Shown here in pieces: positions 63,589 through 64,000 of a stretch of 64,000 nt of DNA (positions are counted from its first letter, which is position 1; each line of letters begins with the position of its first letter). A program made the translations under genes and the position numbers. The stretch comes from C-114 sp963745405. Its GTDB lineage: Bacteria; Chloroflexota; Limnocylindria; Limnocylindrales; CSP1-4. Location: contig CAVUWY010000002.1 of NCBI GenBank assembly GCA_963745405.1, forward strand, positions 186,001 to 250,000, given 5' to 3'. The notes beneath the pieces are model-generated. The model saw only the letters and a program-made list of their open reading frames with translations, was not told the DNA's origin and did no database searches.

Positions 63589-64000
63589 GACGGCAGGCGC
63601 AGGCGGCGATCGAGCTTCGTGCCGCGATGAGGCGGGGCGACCACGGCCAGCCGGAGCGCGTCGTCGCGGATGAGGTCGCCGGCGACGCGCTGGACGTCCT
63701 CGGCCGAGACCTCCTCGACCGCGTCGAGTGCCTCGTCGAGGGTGAGGACCCGGTCGTGGAGTGCCTCCTGGCCGCCGACCCACGAGGCGAGATGGCGGGT
63801 CTCCTCCATCCGCAGCTCGAGGCCGCCGCTCAGGTAGGCCTTGGCCTTGGCCAGCTCGTCGGCCGGGACGAGCTCGTCGCGGAGCCGGGCCAGCTCGTCG
63901 AGGACGGCCGTCGAGGGCGGGCTCGCAGATGGTCCGGGTCGACGCCGGCCGATACGCCGAGGACGCCGGCATCGGCGTAGTCGGCGATCCCCGAGCCGAC
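63585..64000 (-). CDS. M16-family peptidase, C-terminal fragment, frameshifted and cut by the right edge
   Basis: The start lies off the window. The visible frame is VGSGIADYADAGVLGVSAGVDPDHL, then, after a -1 shift at about plus 63912-63930, VLDELARLRDELVPADELAKAKAYLSGGLELRMEETRHLASWVGGQEAL, and it ends KLDRRLRLPS. These are the C-terminal features of M16B zinc peptidases (processing-peptidase/PqqL-like). The zinc HxxEH motif would be in the missing N-terminal half. The single-base break suggests an assembly error. Confidence 0.85.
   Translation of the reverse strand, partial: RLGDRRLRRCRRPRRIGRRRPGPSASPPSTAVLDELARLRDELVPADELAKAKAYLSGGLELRMEETRHLASWVGGQEALHDRVLTLDEALDAVEEVSAEDVQRVAGDLIRDDALRLAVVAPPHRGTKLDRRLRLPS

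Overview
The window is GC-rich DNA (roughly 70% GC) with many GTG starts and tightly packed operons. One complete rrn operon, six further tRNAs outside it, a tryptophan T-box and a full chorismate-to-tryptophan gene set are present. Gene content (class I LysRS, K+-independent H+-pyrophosphatase, LysM protein with a four-Cys cytoplasmic domain, large P/S/T-rich exported proteins) fits a Chloroflexota-like bacterium, perhaps of the Limnocylindria type. That placement is inference; a 16S search would settle it.

Layout. 1-9.7 kb: radA (cut by the left edge), clpC, an S1-type rpsA, mutM, a LysM membrane protein and two alpha/beta hydrolases. 9.7-15.7 kb: rrn operon on the minus strand (16S - tRNA-Ile - tRNA-Ala - 23S - 5S) with two tandem promoters and two boxA-like sites. 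15.7-19.2 kb: recombination/replication cluster dnaX - ybaB - recR, the SRP RNA and two tRNA-Ser. 19.3-28.4 kb: a TadA-like protein without its catalytic Glu, a phosphofructokinase with PPi-type signature residues, an exported YbaY-repeat protein, an S51-like/CysRS-tail fusion, an ECF sigma/membrane anti-sigma pair flanked by inverted repeats, tRNA-Arg(GCG) and tRNA-Ser(GCT). 28.5-36.8 kb: an eight-gene shikimate operon on the plus strand (aroF, aroA, aroE, aroC, aroK-aroB fusion, aroQ, chorismate mutase, gluQ) preceded by a Tyr-Tyr-Phe leader peptide and an intrinsic terminator. 36.9-44.5 kb: a convergent trp operon on the minus strand (trpE, trpG, trpD, a trpC-trpF-trpB triple fusion, trpA) behind a Trp-specific T-box. 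44.5-64 kb: membrane proteins of unknown role, tRNA-Ser(TGA) next to serS, class I lysS, greA, argR, uppP, hppA, a TolB-like exported protein, lepB with an orphan NuoN-like pair, ndk, a TPR-like protein and the end of an M16 peptidase (cut by the right edge).

How the genes work together. The two convergent operons make chorismate and then tryptophan. The sequence predicts separate controls: leader-peptide attenuation sensing Tyr/Phe for aro, and a T-box sensing uncharged tRNA-Trp for trp. The PPi-type PFK and the K+-independent H+-PPase together suggest a pyrophosphate-based energy economy. All four main serine isoacceptors (GGA, CGA, GCT, TGA) and serS lie in the window.

Three conserved genes (dnaX, ndk, the M16 peptidase) each carry one single-base frameshift. 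These are most simply assembly errors and need read-level checking.
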